Part shown: positions 1 to 11,481 of the stretch, piece after piece
Layout: every line of letters begins with the position of its first letter
How positions within the stretch are numbered: position 1 is the stretch's first letter
From: Owenia fusiformis
Lineage: Eukaryota; Annelida; Polychaeta; Sabellida; Oweniidae
Reading direction: 5' to 3'
Length of the DNA stretch: 64,000 nucleotides
Assembly (NCBI GenBank): GCA_903813345.2
Contig: CAIIXF020000008.1
Location: forward strand, 37,286,867-37,350,866
Made by a program: the position numbers and the translations under genes
Notes under the pieces: model-generated
What the model was told of the DNA's origin: nothing
The model's database searches: none
What the model saw: the letters and a program-made list of their open reading frames with translations, nothing else

Positions 1-139
1 CATTTTTCTAAAAAGGTTTGGTATTGTTGCTCGTTGTTTGTTGCTAAACAAATGTTTATATATTTTTTCTATCACATCACATCACCACCTAGTTACTCAC
101 AATATTATTAGTCCTACTATATCTTAAGACAGATTTGAA

Positions 140-420
140 TTTCTGAGTTTATAAATAAAAATTGGTCAATTTGAAGCAAGTTGAAAAATACATTTTTGAC
201 CCTGACAAGGTCATTGAAGGTGAAATCTCAAATCTAAAGTCAAATTCGAACTTCTGAGAACTTGTAGATGATTTTGGAAAAAAGAATTGGTCAATTTGAA
301 GCAAGTTGAAATAAGACCTTTTTGACCTTGAGAAGGTCAAACATTATTTTGAACTTGAGAATGTCATTGAAGGTCAAATGTTCAGTCAGATTTGAACGTT
401 GGAGAACTTCTAGTGAAGTT
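140..420. repeat. Degenerate two-copy tandem repeat, about 126 bp unit
   Basis: The stretch beginning ATTGGTCAATTTGAAGCAAG near 160 recurs near 286, each copy followed by a block with 'GACCTTGAGAAGGTCA'-type sequence and 'GAACTTCTGAGAACTTGTAG'-like sequence. Open frames on the minus strand here only follow the repeat and show no protein features. Confidence 0.6.
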
Positions 421-500
421 CTTGTGACATAATGTCATCTTGGATTTCCAAAATCAAACTGGGAAACGAGTATGATACAATGTCTCCGTTCAATTATTAG

Positions 501-784
501 GACTAAGGGCGGAGCGTGGACGCATTTCAACATACTACACAAGTGGACACCGTTTGCTAGATGGACAAACATGGGAGTGGATGACAACTGGTCTTCCAAT
601 AAACTTCACTCAATGGCACACTCCACCTCACCCGGTAGAAAACTATGATGTGATAGCGTTAGACGATGCTAGGAACTGTGCTTCGTGCAATTCGACAAAT
701 TTATGCATGTATTACGACTGGATATCCAGACGGGGATCCGAACTCGAGAGATCCATTTGCCAACATTATATCATCTTTGATTGA
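501..784 (+). CDS. C-terminal exon of a C-type lectin domain (isolated, partial)
   Basis: After a possible splice acceptor (...ATTATTAG at 491-500) the frame reads through YYTSGHR, GQTWEW, TGLPINFTQWH and ends SICQHYIIFD before TGA at 782-784. This is the usual order of the last half of a C-type lectin-like domain: SG..., WxW, G.P...TxW, and the final (I)C(E/Q). Cysteines in NCASC, LC and SICQ would form the closing disulphides. The usual WND calcium motif is not evident, so calcium or sugar binding is doubtful. No other exon of the gene is seen upstream in the 500 bases available or downstream, so it is either the 3' end of a gene that starts outside the window or an orphan fragment. The fold is well supported; whether it is active is open. 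Confidence 0.6.
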
Positions 785-799
785 ATATTGCTGATCTTA

Positions 800-1884
800 C
801 GAGGGGTGATTCAAAAGTAATGGACAAACATTTATAGGTATACTTAACATTGTCCAATCAGTCTAATTTTCTGACATACATTAGATCATTCAATTATCTA
901 CTAAGTGTCAAATTCGTATCTAACTGCATTCAATATTGTATCAGCTATGGGTAACCATGGTAACTAGGGTACGCATGGGCGAAATCCATTTTTTAATGAT
1001 AATTGATTATTTTGGTCATTTCTGTTTCATTTCATTTAAAGACTCCAACACATATGCTGGGTCTATAAATGCTAAATCAATTGTCAAGGAAGACTCACAT
1101 ATCCATTCATATGCTGGTGAGTTCTTAGTTCAGCAACAAATTGTGCTGTATTACATCTCAATGAATTTTTTTAGAATTGTGAGTCACAGAGAGTCAGAAA
1201 AAGTCAGACTCTAAGATTCACACGTATCCAAGAAATGCCCAGAATTAGAAGAAATGTGTCACTTACAACAAATGAAAGTCAAAGGATTTTCAAAGTATAA
1301 TTGGTAGTAAAAGGAGACAAGACAGGTTGTTGTCAGGAAAATCAAAAACACACAAGGCATTTTCAAGGCAAGCCTTTATTGTACAAGCACTTCGATGGAG
1401 GTGATGAGAGGGTATTGATCTGAAAGACCACAAACTTGCCACCCTGATCACAAGGATAACAACAATATTCACTTTGTAGAAGCAATCTTAAATGCTGTTT
1501 GGAGATTGACACTGAAGGAAATAAGTGCCATTACAGATGATCTAAATATTAAATAGAATTTAAATGAATGATCAGGCATGGTGTGAATTATGGTTGAACG
1601 TATTGTGCTACTGTCTTCAATTATTGAAAACGCTAACTTTTCATGAAAATGCATGTTATTATGATGGGGATATACTTAAAAAGCCAATTCCGGGTATAAG
1701 CACCCTTATGCGGGAGATATGCGGTGCTATATCTTGAAATGTATTTCGATTGACTGATTGATTTGATACGATTTCACAATTTATAGATCATTGGTTAATC
1801 TTCATATGTACCAAATTTCATACAAATTGGGTGAGAGTAAGCATGCCTATAAAATTTAGTCCATTACTTTTGAATCACTACTCG
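800..1884. mobile_element. Mariner-type non-autonomous element, TA target duplication
   Basis: Terminal inverted repeats of about 45 bp: the left end reads CGAGGGGTGATTCAAAAGTA and the right end, in reverse complement, CGAGTAGTGATTCAAAAGTA. Both ends are bordered by TA (798-799 and 1885-1886). The inside, including an open frame at 936-1214, shows no recognisable transposase. Likely a Tc1/mariner-like deletion derivative. Confidence 0.7.
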
Positions 1885-1886
1885 TA

Positions 1887-2489
1887 GATATTATTCTTCC
1901 AATCTGGAGAAATTTTTAGATTACTTTTGAATAGATAAATGTATTATAAGCACATATTAAGCTTTATTTATTGCATATGATATTTTTACATCATCCATAT
2001 AGGGCAGTATACCCCCTCCAAAAGTTTGGAACCGTTTTCTTTATAAATTACTGTACTGTCAAAAGGTGCTCGCACTTGAATTTAAAAAATACTCGTCTTA
2101 CCAAACTCCCTTAGATTTTCCCGAATTTTTCCTCATATTTGGTAGGCCTACGATTATAGAAAAAATATATTTGCAAAGCGCCATTCAACGTCTAATTACA
2201 GAGGGTAAATTATTCTAAATATTGACATAGTTGAAACGTTTAAAGTTGTCACTGGACACCTATAGTTTCATATAACAAATCTTCATTTCACAAACTTCTA
2301 AGCATTTCCTGGAGTCTGGAAGAAACATTTTTCAAGCAAGGAGAATGCTGAAACTGAAAAACAAAAAGGACGGGCATCTATAGACCCTCATTTTTTAACT
2401 GTCTTTCTATTTCCTACAGCGATGCATTTTGTTTTACAGTCTAAACCTTACATCATTTGCTCATTACTAGTGCGCAAAATTGCTCGTAC
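1887..2489. other. Spacer, nothing recognised
   Basis: AT-rich sequence between the mariner-type element and the P450 remnant. I see no gene, no clear repeat and no RNA gene. Confidence 0.5.
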
Positions 2490-4865
2490 TTAATAACTAT
2501 TTGGTCGTAACACAAGTCCAAGCGTATATTTTCTTGGGTCACATGATGGACATCTACCGCCCTCTTGTGGGAGAAATGTGAACTTCTGCAGCATCGCGGT
2601 TAACATGAGAAATAATCTTGCACGTGCTAACTGTTCACCAATAAAAACACGTCTTCCTGCTCCAAATGGCATCAACCTATAACAAATAATGTTACGTAAC
2701 ACCAGAGATTTATTAAATATGTCAGCTAATGACCTTCTAAGGACCAATTTTACACTGAATAATATCTTAGATCTTTCTTTCATCGACTGGAATAACTTCA
2801 CCATTCTTGTCAAGGAAACGTTCCGGTCTAAACGTCCATGGATCTTCAAAGTGGCGTTCATCGTGGTGGAGACCAAAGAAATTAATCTAAATCTAAATAC
2901 AGAGCGTGACAAATGAAAGCACGAACAACCCGTGATTTGCATAACTCACTACAAAGGAGCACGTAGGTTATCGCAAACAATTTCAAACGATTCTAACTTG
3001 AATTATGAATATTTTTTTGATCATGAACATGGGTGTATCTTTTAGATCCATTCATTATCTTCAAGAAAAGTATATATAATGATAATTTAGTTAATGAGAC
3101 CTAAGTGATATTGAAAGGGCAATGGACCAATCAACATACGTTTTCAAGAATGTTTACCTAATTTTCACCAAAAATGCAACCTATTATTATATTGTTGAAT
3201 GCATAATTAGAATGTGCTTTGAGACATGTTCGATTTCCCAAAAGGAAAATTTGATTGCTCCAGGGACTTTAAAGATATTCAATTTGGATGACCAAAATGA
3301 ACTGAAACCAACGGATAGCATGATATTTTTCAATGGAGATGGGGAACACTTATCTTAATGCAATTAAGTTTTTCTTTCAAGAACTATTTGAAACATCAAA
3401 ATAAAGAATAGTAATGCATTAAACATTGTAAAAAATGATTGCATTTTTGGTGAAAATGGGGTCAACATCTTCAAAATGGGGTCAAAAAGTGTGTTGATGG
3501 GTTATTGCTAGTTAAATATCTCCGAGTTTGTTTGAAATTATTATTACTGTGCATAATTTTTTTGAGATAATGAATTGATCTAAAAGATAAACTTGTCTTC
3601 ATTGTCAGAAAATAGTCATAATCCAAGATATAACCTTCTGAAATTGTTTGCGATAACCCACGTGCTCCTTTCTGTATGGATCCATCCCACGAATTAAAAC
3701 TGGTTGGCGACAATTTTTACCCACGGTTCAAAAGTGCTGATTATTACATTTAATCATCTTAAATTTTGATTTGACCATCTTTGCATCAAGGGTATATGGT
3801 ATTTTATATATTAAGTATAAATAAAGTACTTTGTAGAAGGATGAGTTTGACAGTTTATTGGAAATTATTAATAGTAATATTAGCAGTTTGTTTAACCTCG
3901 AACCTGGGTATCCTTTGGAATAAAATACACTCCTAATGTTGTATCAATCGTAGCTTTATGCGGTATTGCAAACGGGAAGTTGGAAGTGTAGCGCAGAGTC
4001 TCCAAGATGAATGCATCAACGTATGGGAGGTTGCTCCTGTCATCTAATGTTGGGAACCTAACATTGAAATGGATGACAATTTGGTTATTACCATGCATGC
4101 TCTGGGAATTTTACACGTGCATGTCATTTGCTTGTGGAAGCTTACTTGGAGGGTAATGATTAATGAACTCATTTAGGTAAGAGCCAAGATGAATGTAACA
4201 TTGTATTATTTGCTGATTTTTCCTATTTAATACTAAATTTTTATTGGAATTTTCCATTGTACGAGGAAGCATGGATGGGAATATAAGAATGGCTACCCAA
4301 CGTGCAATGTATTCACCTGTCTCTTCCAAGCCCTGTGTCAATAGCCATTTGGACATTCTCTTGAATACTTGGATAGTTCATCAATATTAAAATCCCCGAT
4401 TCGATGATACTGTCCGTTGTTGTGATGCCTGTAAGTGAAAGCTATAAAATCTTAATTGTAACCCAAAATTAATGGAGTTAACTTGAAAGGACTAATTGGT
4501 AGAGGAGGTATCTAATTGGCTTCAGATGAGTCATTGAGGCGACTTATCAATACATTAAGGGCATTATTATCTATTTGATTATTTAGGGGAATCGTGGTCT
4601 TTGAAATCCTCTGAGAAATAGAGACTTTAAAATAGAGACTTAGTGCAGGATCACATGTGTTGAATGTGTGGAATAGCATCACAAGATCTAGATTGATCAT
4701 CTGCAAATCAGTATACCTGCTTGAAGCAAATCCTGCATCATCATTCGAACATTGATATCAGTAACAGTTGGGTCATTCTCCTTCGATAGAAGTAACCAGT
4801 CGACCATGCTCCGAATCTTGCCCTTCTCCATTGTTTTCTACAATGTGGGCCAAAAGACGTCCACA
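2490..4865 (-). pseudogene. CYP2-like cytochrome P450 remnant, haem Cys replaced by Phe
   Basis: Exons recognised in order on the minus strand are: about 4717-4837 (RSMVDWLLLSKEN..., helix H), 4317-4428 (ITTTDSIIESG..., the I helix with the oxygen-binding Thr run), 3904-4059 (ETLR, the K-helix ExxR), 2774-2886 (HHDERHFEDPW then FRPERFLD) and 2490-2676 (PFGAGRRVFIGEQLAR to the stop). The phases of the first four junctions fit. Three faults are seen. (1) The haem-ligand Cys of FxxGxRxCxG is Phe (TTT for TGT). (2) The donor that would keep frame into the last exon is GA instead of GT (AAA|GATCTAAG). (3) No N-terminal exons are found upstream; a frame change near 4825 is possible, because HIVENNGEG lies in another frame just before KIRS. 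The length is about half a P450. It is probably a pseudogene; a catalytically dead expressed form is less likely given the donor. Confidence 0.75.
2953..3671. mobile_element. MITE with about 33-bp terminal inverted repeats (copy 1)
   Basis: The left end AAAGGAGCACGTAGGTTATC and right end, in reverse complement AAAGGAGCACGTGGGTTATC, are nearly identical for about 33 bp. It lies inside a P450-remnant intron (2887-3903). A second copy of the same family is at 14649-16140. No clear target duplication is seen and the superfamily is unassigned. Confidence 0.75.
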
Positions 4866-4899
4866 TTTTGTATATAGATACTTTTTTGAAAAAGCATGG

Positions 4900-5410
4900 A
4901 TTGCAATAAAGATTTTGGCAATATTATGCAGAAAATCAATTTACAATTTTTTCTGAAGTGGGATAAATAAATCTAAATTACTAAATTACAGATTTCAGAA
5001 TGTTATTCGAAGAAATTTTACACTGTCAGAGAAACATATGGTGTATGACATTTACTCTTTAGTATACTCTGAAATGATTTTGAGAAAAATGGAATATTGG
5101 AAGTATAAATAAGTAAAATGAAGAAAAACTGATTCAGCATCAAGAGAAAACAGTGATTTGCAAAAATCTGTCTTCAAAGTGAAAGCTATTCCGAGATCTT
5201 ATTTTTGGCAAGAAAGATCAGTATGGTGCTTGATTGAGCCCACACAATAATGAAACTGTTTCTTCATTGTCTCGTTTAGATTAATATTAGATATAAATAA
5301 ATAGTATATACATCATACACATCATGTTTCTCTGGCTGAATGTAAAAAAGTCAATCTTGAAATGTATATGAGGCATGACTGCTGCTTTGAATTTCATCCT
5401 GAAATCTGTA
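4900..5410. other. Spacer upstream of the P450 remnant, nothing recognised
   Basis: Checked on the minus strand for missing N-terminal P450 exons (a proline-rich PPGP hinge, helices A-F). None was found. Confidence 0.4.
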
Positions 5411-5419
5411 ATTTTTCAT

Positions 5420-6323
5420 ATAAGCCCCTATAATGGAAGGGATTTCCCCACTTTCCAAATAATGATTATTCGGACAACAATGACTCTCTGTGAATGAATG
5501 ACATTCCATTGTAAAGAGGAGTAATTTGGGTTTTTGGTACATTGAATGAAAAGGATGCAGTCATCATTGGTTTTATGTTTTCCTCCAATATTGCTTTGGG
5601 CCCCGTGCATTGACTTTTGCGATGTTTATAACTTGGCCCAAAGGTAATTTTGGCTTACTTTGCTTAAAGTGTGCGCCAAAGTTTAAAACTGCGCAGGCGC
5701 ACCGCTCTCGCTAAACTATATAAAGAGATTGCCCGGTACACGATTCAGAGGTAAGCCAGGAAGGCGAACGATCTTCGTCTCGTGATGATTTCCCATATAA
5801 TCTTAACCAGGGAAGTTTCAACATTGAAATTGAAAATTACTATTAGATATACTTTGTAGATGTTATTTATGAAGCTATTTAGTGTTTGCATCAATCAAAT
5901 GGCTCATTTTGAACATATAAAACGTATTTGTGTTTTGTTTCCCAGGGAATTGTATTGTATGTAGTACACACATAAATAGTGTACATTATACTTGAATAGC
6001 CTGGTTTACATAATATTGAAGGGCATGCTGATTACATGCACACGAGTACATGAATGAAGGCCTAATATTGATATACGTAGCTTGCATACCTAAATAAAAA
6101 ATAAACTCTTCTAATCCCCTAATGTAAACACGGCGGTATACGTAGCCCGATTTATCGGGGACTTTAAGGAATGATTTCTCGCCCAACCATGACCCAATAT
6201 CAACGAATGATATACCATTAGAAAGATGCTTTTTTACACATTGCTTTATGGTACATTGACTATCATCACTGGTTTTGTGCTTTTCCGAGATAACAATCTG
6301 TTGCGTTTTTGTGATACGCACTG
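5420..6323. mobile_element. Foldback MITE copy, left end lost, interrupted by about 505 bp
   Basis: Positions 5420-5660 and 6168-6323 match the right half of the complete copy at 29418-30399, including the right terminus GATACGCACTG followed by TA. The left terminus is missing. The block 5661-6167 is absent from the other copy and so is an insertion; it carries a TATA-like sequence (see separate entry). Confidence 0.65.
5661..6167 (+). promoter_or_regulatory. Inserted block with TATA-type promoter appearance
   Basis: This block interrupts a MITE. It holds CTATATAAAGAG near 5716, a GC-rich patch upstream (GCGCAGGCGCACCGC), a possible start region and a donor-like CAGAG|GTAAGC near 5751, and AATAAA-like sequence near 6095. 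Its ends resemble each other in inverted orientation (TTAAAGT/ACTTTAA). It could be a solo retroelement LTR or a captured promoter with first exon. No coding sequence follows, so this is only suggestive. Confidence 0.3.
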
Positions 6324-7452
6324 TATTCACTTGCTACAAGTCAGCCTAACTTTATTAGATTTAATGTAGCAGTTCAATACTGTCACATTACACTCCTGCT
6401 TAATATTAATAGCATGAACAGAGCATGGCATAGTGAAATAATATAATAAATTATACTAAATTACTAAAATAAAAGTATTATTGCTATACACAGCTTTTAT
6501 TACAAATGTAGCTCTCTCTAATCATCTAAAGTGAAATTGAAAACATGTAGGTTTATCCCGTTCCCGGACTATTAGGTCAGCAGCTGAGCAAATTTAAAAA
6601 AATAAGTTTGTCCCCTAAGTTTCTCACTGGATTCATGTAGAGCAAGGTCTTGGGCTTATTTTGAGCTTGGGTTCTCTGTTCTAGCCCCGGCAACGAATGT
6701 GAAAAATGGTCCTATAGGTGGCGCCCCCTACAATTCACCCCCAAACTTAAAACTAATTATTATTTTCATAATTTAAACATAAAGACATCTCAAATAGCTT
6801 AAATTGATCAATGGTACATTAAATTATGCATTAAATTTTTTTTCAATGTTTGAAAATCATAATTTATGGAGAAATAGTTGATTAACCCCTTAAAACGCCC
6901 CCTATTTTAAAGGGGATACTTAAGTTAACTTCCGTAACTTTTGTGTTATTCAGGATTTGGGCTTAAAAATATTCCTGAATATGTACAATTATGGTGTTGA
7001 AAGACTGCAGTAACCCTATGTTCATAGCTTTATAACTTTTTGAGAAAAAAAATAAAACGTATTTCCATATAATTTGGATTTGTATTATTTTCAGATAAAC
7101 CATCATCTATACTTTTTAATTTACTTTCCACACCTTATACCCATACATAGTATTAATACCTTTCTTTCATTTTAGACCAATATAGATGACTGTAGTTCAC
7201 TTAAAATAAATAATAATAAAAAATTTAAGCAGAAATTATTGATTTACCTCTTAAAACACCCCTTATATAGGGATACATACACTATAGCTTCTATAACTCA
7301 CTGTAACTTATGTTTCGTTCAAGATTTAGGCTTGAAAATATCCTTGAATTTGAAGACTTGTGTGTGTGGGAGACTTAATAGTTAACCTTTGCTCCTAAAT
7401 AAATAAATAATTTACCATATGCTGTTGTCTTTGTAAATTATCTCAAATTCAG

Positions 7453-7577
7453 ATTCTGTTGTCATTGATGATATCGAAGATGATCTGACTTTATCAAATA
7501 CTCAGCTTGACCCATTGGAATATGGTTTCGTTCTTGAAAATGATCTTGATACAAAGGATATTCTGTATATCACCTGA
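7453..7577 (+). CDS. Candidate terminal coding exon, acidic, unknown protein
   Basis: A good acceptor (CTCAAATTCAG at 7442-7452) is followed by 41 codons ending in TGA. The peptide is strongly acidic (SVVIDDIEDDLTLS...LENDLDTKDILYIT). Codon use looks more coding-like than the surrounding AT-rich sequence. It lies just inside the left arm of the 6.5 kb foldback, so it could be the last exon of an element-borne gene. I do not recognise the family and no partner exon was found. Confidence 0.25.
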
Positions 7578-7603
7578 TGATCTGATTTTACAATGTAATA
7601 AAC

Positions 7604-8008
7604 CAGATGCGAATAGGCAGTTACCAGTTTCAACGCCAGGAGGCTAATTCGGGGCCAATAACATGACAGGGTATTAGAATATTCATCAGCTTTAGTGTTT
7701 CAATTTTCATATCATCTTATGTATCTGATAGTTATATACAGTACAAATAAAAAAATTAATGCCCAGTAAAAGAAAATATTATCTGTCCAATACAAGCAAA
7801 GATATTTCACTTCTTGTGATTTTATTAACATGGGGTCTATGGAGAATCTCTTCGACCTAGAAATTGCATTTTCAAAGAAAATTAAATTTTCAAAGTAGCA
7901 AAAACACATTCCTAGATGTAATTTTACATGTAGATTTCAAATATGATATCACTTTGACTGAATTTTTAATTTTAATGGCGCAAATCAAGATTATTTCTAC
8001 TTCCATCT
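7604..8008. mobile_element. About 405-bp MITE bounded by CAGATGCGA.../...TCGCATCTG (copy 1)
   Basis: Starts CAGATGCGAATAGGCAG and ends TATTTCTACTTCCATCT. It is about 85-90% similar by eye to 11068-11481 in the same orientation. The ends form a short 11-12 bp inverted repeat, which is degraded at the right of this copy. Confidence 0.65.
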
Positions 8009-8792
8009 AATTTATTATAGTAAGTGTGGTACAAAACAGATTATTTGAACTGAACAAAATTAATTGTTGCATGTTTTGTAAGTGCAAGGGAAGTGGTAAC
8101 TGTAATTACCATCTAATCAAGCTTTTAGAAAGTGTTGTAAGTAATGCATGAACTTATTAATCTGATGTTACTGTGATACTGTATGTATGTTTTTTCGAAG
8201 AATCATCATAACACAACCAGCAGAAAGTATTTTTCTTCGTATGTTGTATCTTTGTTTCTATTGGTCAGGAAGACGAGAAATAATATATATATTTGTTAAA
8301 GTGTACATGCATTAATATTTCTCCATCAACAAAGAAACATCCTTCTTCAAAGGACTTCATTTATGCTTAAATTCAGCCCTTCACTTAAGCCCAGTTAGTT
8401 TCATTTTAGGGGTCATAAATAAGCTGAGTTTCCTAGTGGTCAACGCAGAAAATGCGTTACCAATCACAATGCTCTATACTAAGTTCAATGGGCATGTTTT
8501 GTCCTCCCTCTGTTTATGACCTCTAATAGGATGCAAATTTCTTATAAATTGGATTCTTAAAGAGAAATGCATCTAGACTGGGACAATAAACTCATTAGTG
8601 AACATGTAATGCCTGTTTATCACTGTGAACATATTTAGAAAATCTTTGTTTATTTTGACCTTTGATTGTAACAATGGTTCTGATTCGCTAGTGATTTAAG
8701 GGCAATTTGAAAGTTTGTTTGTACAATCCCAACAATTGTATAGGCTGCACCAAGGGTATGGAAAAAAGTGAAATACCCTAGGACCAAGGATG
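8009..8792. other. Interior spacer of the 6.5 kb foldback
   Basis: AT-rich sequence without a gene. A short stretch near 8293-8325 (TTAAAGTGTACATGCATTAA...) has an inverted match at 10243-10285, so the inverted arms of the next element may originally have extended here. Confidence 0.4.
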
Positions 8793-10242
8793 ACAAAGAA
8801 AGGTATTTATTGGTTGTGTTGAAGGAATTGTGCCAGCACAACCCAGTCAATAAGGTCAGCACAATACAAAAATATTACACAATACCATATCCCTAGTTGG
8901 TTTTTCAATAGTCTTAACTGAACCCCTAGTAAAAAGAGGTGCTTTAATATCCTTTTTTGGTTCTTTGGTTATTTTATAGCCTTAGTGCTATCATAATATG
9001 CACTGGTTGTGCCATAATACCCCATATTTGTTTCATTATATCCCTTATCAATTCCTTAGTATACCCAGAGAGCTTTAATTAGTTTCTAAATACCCATTAG
9101 TGCTTCCTAATATGCCTTGTAGTGCTCTTTAGGGGCTAACAGAACACCATGATGACCTACTTGGAACCATCATGAGCTTTCAAGAGAAAGCCCATCGAAC
9201 CAATCAGGGTATCTAGGAAACCATGAAGGAGTACTGCAGCACCACAAGGCATACTAGGGGTCTCCAAGAGCTATGAATTTAAACACTTCCTGGGTATACT
9301 AGGGAATCGCTAGAGGCTACATGGAATCTTTGGGAATCACTAATGGATATAAAAGTACCAATTGTGGCTATCAAAGCACCAGCAAGGCATATTAGGGAGT
9401 ACTAGAGCAGATTTAGAAACCAATAGGGATTATTAAAGCATCACTAAGCAAACTGAGGAATCACTTAGTGTTATTAAGGAACCAATTGTCGGTATCAAGT
9501 TCAATCAGAGCCAATCAGGGCATACTAGGTTATCACTTTAAAAGGAACCAATTTGGGATATTAAACCAAAACCAGCCATACTTGGTTATTGCTAAGGTTA
9601 TTTCATGAACCTGATAGGAGTTAAGCACAACCAAGCATCACAAAGGTCTTTTAGCAAACATATGTTTAAAGCACAACCAGACTACCAAGGAACCAATTTG
9701 GTGTATTAAACCGCAACCAGGGCATACTACATGTAGGTAATTGCTAAGGCTATTTAATGAACCAATGGGGGAAATCAAAGCACAACCAAGCATACAGAGG
9801 AATCACAAAGGTCTATTAGGAACCATATGTTTAAAGCATAACCAGGATATACTAGGTTATTGCCTAGACTATTGATGAACCAATAAGGGTTATTAAAGCA
9901 CAACCAGGGCATGCGATCTTATCACTAAGGCCATTACTAAAGCTATTAAAGAACCAAACAGGATTACTAAAACAACACCAAGCATTCTAAGCAGTCCCCA
10001 AGGGCTACTAAGGAATCAATAGGGGTTATTAAAGCACAACCAGGGCATACTGGTTATCAGTAAAGCTATTAAGGAATGAAAGGGGGCTATTAAAGCACCT
10101 CCATGGCATTCTAGGGAATCACCAAAGGCTATAGAAGAGCTAATTGGAGCTATCTATTTATCATTTTTGTATTGTGCTGACACAATATACTGGGTTTTGT
10201 TGGCACAATCACTTCAACACAACCAGTAAATATCTTTCTTTT
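8793..10242. mobile_element. Long hairpin element with about 85-bp inverted ends and tandem-repeat interior
   Basis: The left end AAAGAAAGGTATTTATTGG with GTTGTGTTGAAGG...TGTGCCAGCACAA is matched in inverted orientation at 10150-10242. Positions 8890-9130 hold units in one orientation (CCTAGT...GGTTCTTT...) and 9150-10140 hold the opposite orientation. The units there are about 70 bp, built on 'TTATTAAAGCACAACCAGGGC' and 'ATACTAGG...AAGGAACCAATA'. The whole could fold into one stem. A third single copy of the TGTGCCAGCACAA motif is at about 10964-11036. Confidence 0.65.
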
Positions 10243-10288
10243 TATGGAGAAATATTTATATCTGTACACTTTAACTAATATATGCATA

Positions 10289-10895
10289 CAGGGTGTTTCA
10301 TATGTATACATCCCCCATAAACTCATACATGTCATATTGCCACACAATCATGATATATATATTTTGCTCCTTATGGAAAGTTACATAAGATTGCAAAGTT
10401 TCAAAATCCAGCGGTATCCCTGAAAAAAGAAATGCCGTATCAAAGTATGTGGGTACGGGTCATTTCGAGGGGAATTTCTGGTCAGTTTGAAGGCACTTTT
10501 AAGGGGAAATAGAGTTTCTGTATTGCAAATTTCAAACAGTTGTCATCATGGCAGAGTTCAGTGCACATGCGTGTGACAGTTATGCGCAAAGATGTATAGA
10601 TAGGATTCTTGCAGTGGCTTATGGAGAGGCCAGGGACCCTGGTGCGACCTCTATCATTAAAAATGGATATGAGAAGTACAGATCACCGGCCTGAGTCCAA
10701 AAATCACCAGGAAATGCCCTCTAAATGACCCCGTACCCGCAATCTTTGATACAATGTATCTTTTTTCAGCGATACACCTTGATTCTGAAACTTTGCAATT
10801 TTATGTAACTTTCGATATGATACATAAAATGATAGGGTAGCAATGCTAGATGTATGAGTTTATGGGGGGGGGGAGTAAAGATATGAAATACCCTG
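10289..10895. mobile_element. Mariner-type MITE, CAGGGTGTTTCATAT ends, TA duplication
   Basis: The left end CAGGGTGTTTCATATGTATA and the reverse complement of the right end CAGGGTATTTCATATCTTTA are flanked by TA (10287-10288, 10896-10897). Inverted similarity runs about 170 bp inward (CATAAACTCATACAT, GTAACTTTC, GTACCCGCA/GGGTACGGGT). It is nested in the 6.5 kb foldback. Confidence 0.75.
10548..10694 (+). CDS. 49-codon open frame inside the MITE, possible transposase remnant
   Basis: The frame opens MAEFSAHACDSYAQRCIDRI, continues ILAVAYGEARDP... and stops at TGA. It occupies the loop between the MITE arms, where a transposase would have started. Base composition differs from the arms. I do not recognise a helix-turn-helix with confidence, and a chance frame is possible. 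Confidence 0.2.
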   Translation: MAEFSAHACDSYAQRCIDRILAVAYGEARDPGATSIIKNGYEKYRSPA

Positions 10896-11067
10896 TATGT
10901 ACATTATTACTTCTCATCTTTCAGATCACTTGATGAAGCAAACAAAGAGAAATAAATGTACCTCTTGATTGTGTTGACGTGATTGTGCCAGCACAATTCA
11001 GTCATTGTAACAGCACAATCCAATAAAAAACAATATATTATGTTAAGTAGTAATTGTTTTAATTACT

Positions 11068-11481
11068 CAGATGCGAGTAGGTAGTTACCAGTTTCGCCAC
11101 CAGGTGGCTGATTCGGGGGAATTAACATGGCAGGGTATTACAAAATTCCCTTAAACTTGAATATGCATCAGTTTTAGTGGTTCACTTTTCATATTACCCT
11201 AATGTATCTGATAGTTATACAAACTAAAATATGTCCAGTAAAAGAAAATATTATCTGCCCAACACAAGAAAATATTTTTCACTTGTGGTTTTACAACATG
11301 GGGTCTATGGGGAATCTCCCTGACCTAGAAATCACATTTTCAAAGCAATAAATTTTCAAAGTTGATTAACTCTTTTCAAAACCACATTTCTAAATGTAAT
11401 TTTACATGTAGATTCCAAATATGACATTAATTTGACTGAATTTTTAATGACGTAAATCAAGATTATTTCTACTCGCATCTG
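11068..11481. mobile_element. 414-bp MITE bounded by CAGATGCGAGTA/TACTCGCATCTG (copy 2)
   Basis: Perfect 12-bp terminal inverted repeat. The interior is closely similar to 7604-8008 (GTATCTGATAGTTATA, AACATGGGGTCTATGG, GTAATTTTACATGTAGATT). Both copies are in the same direction within the same larger element. Confidence 0.75.
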
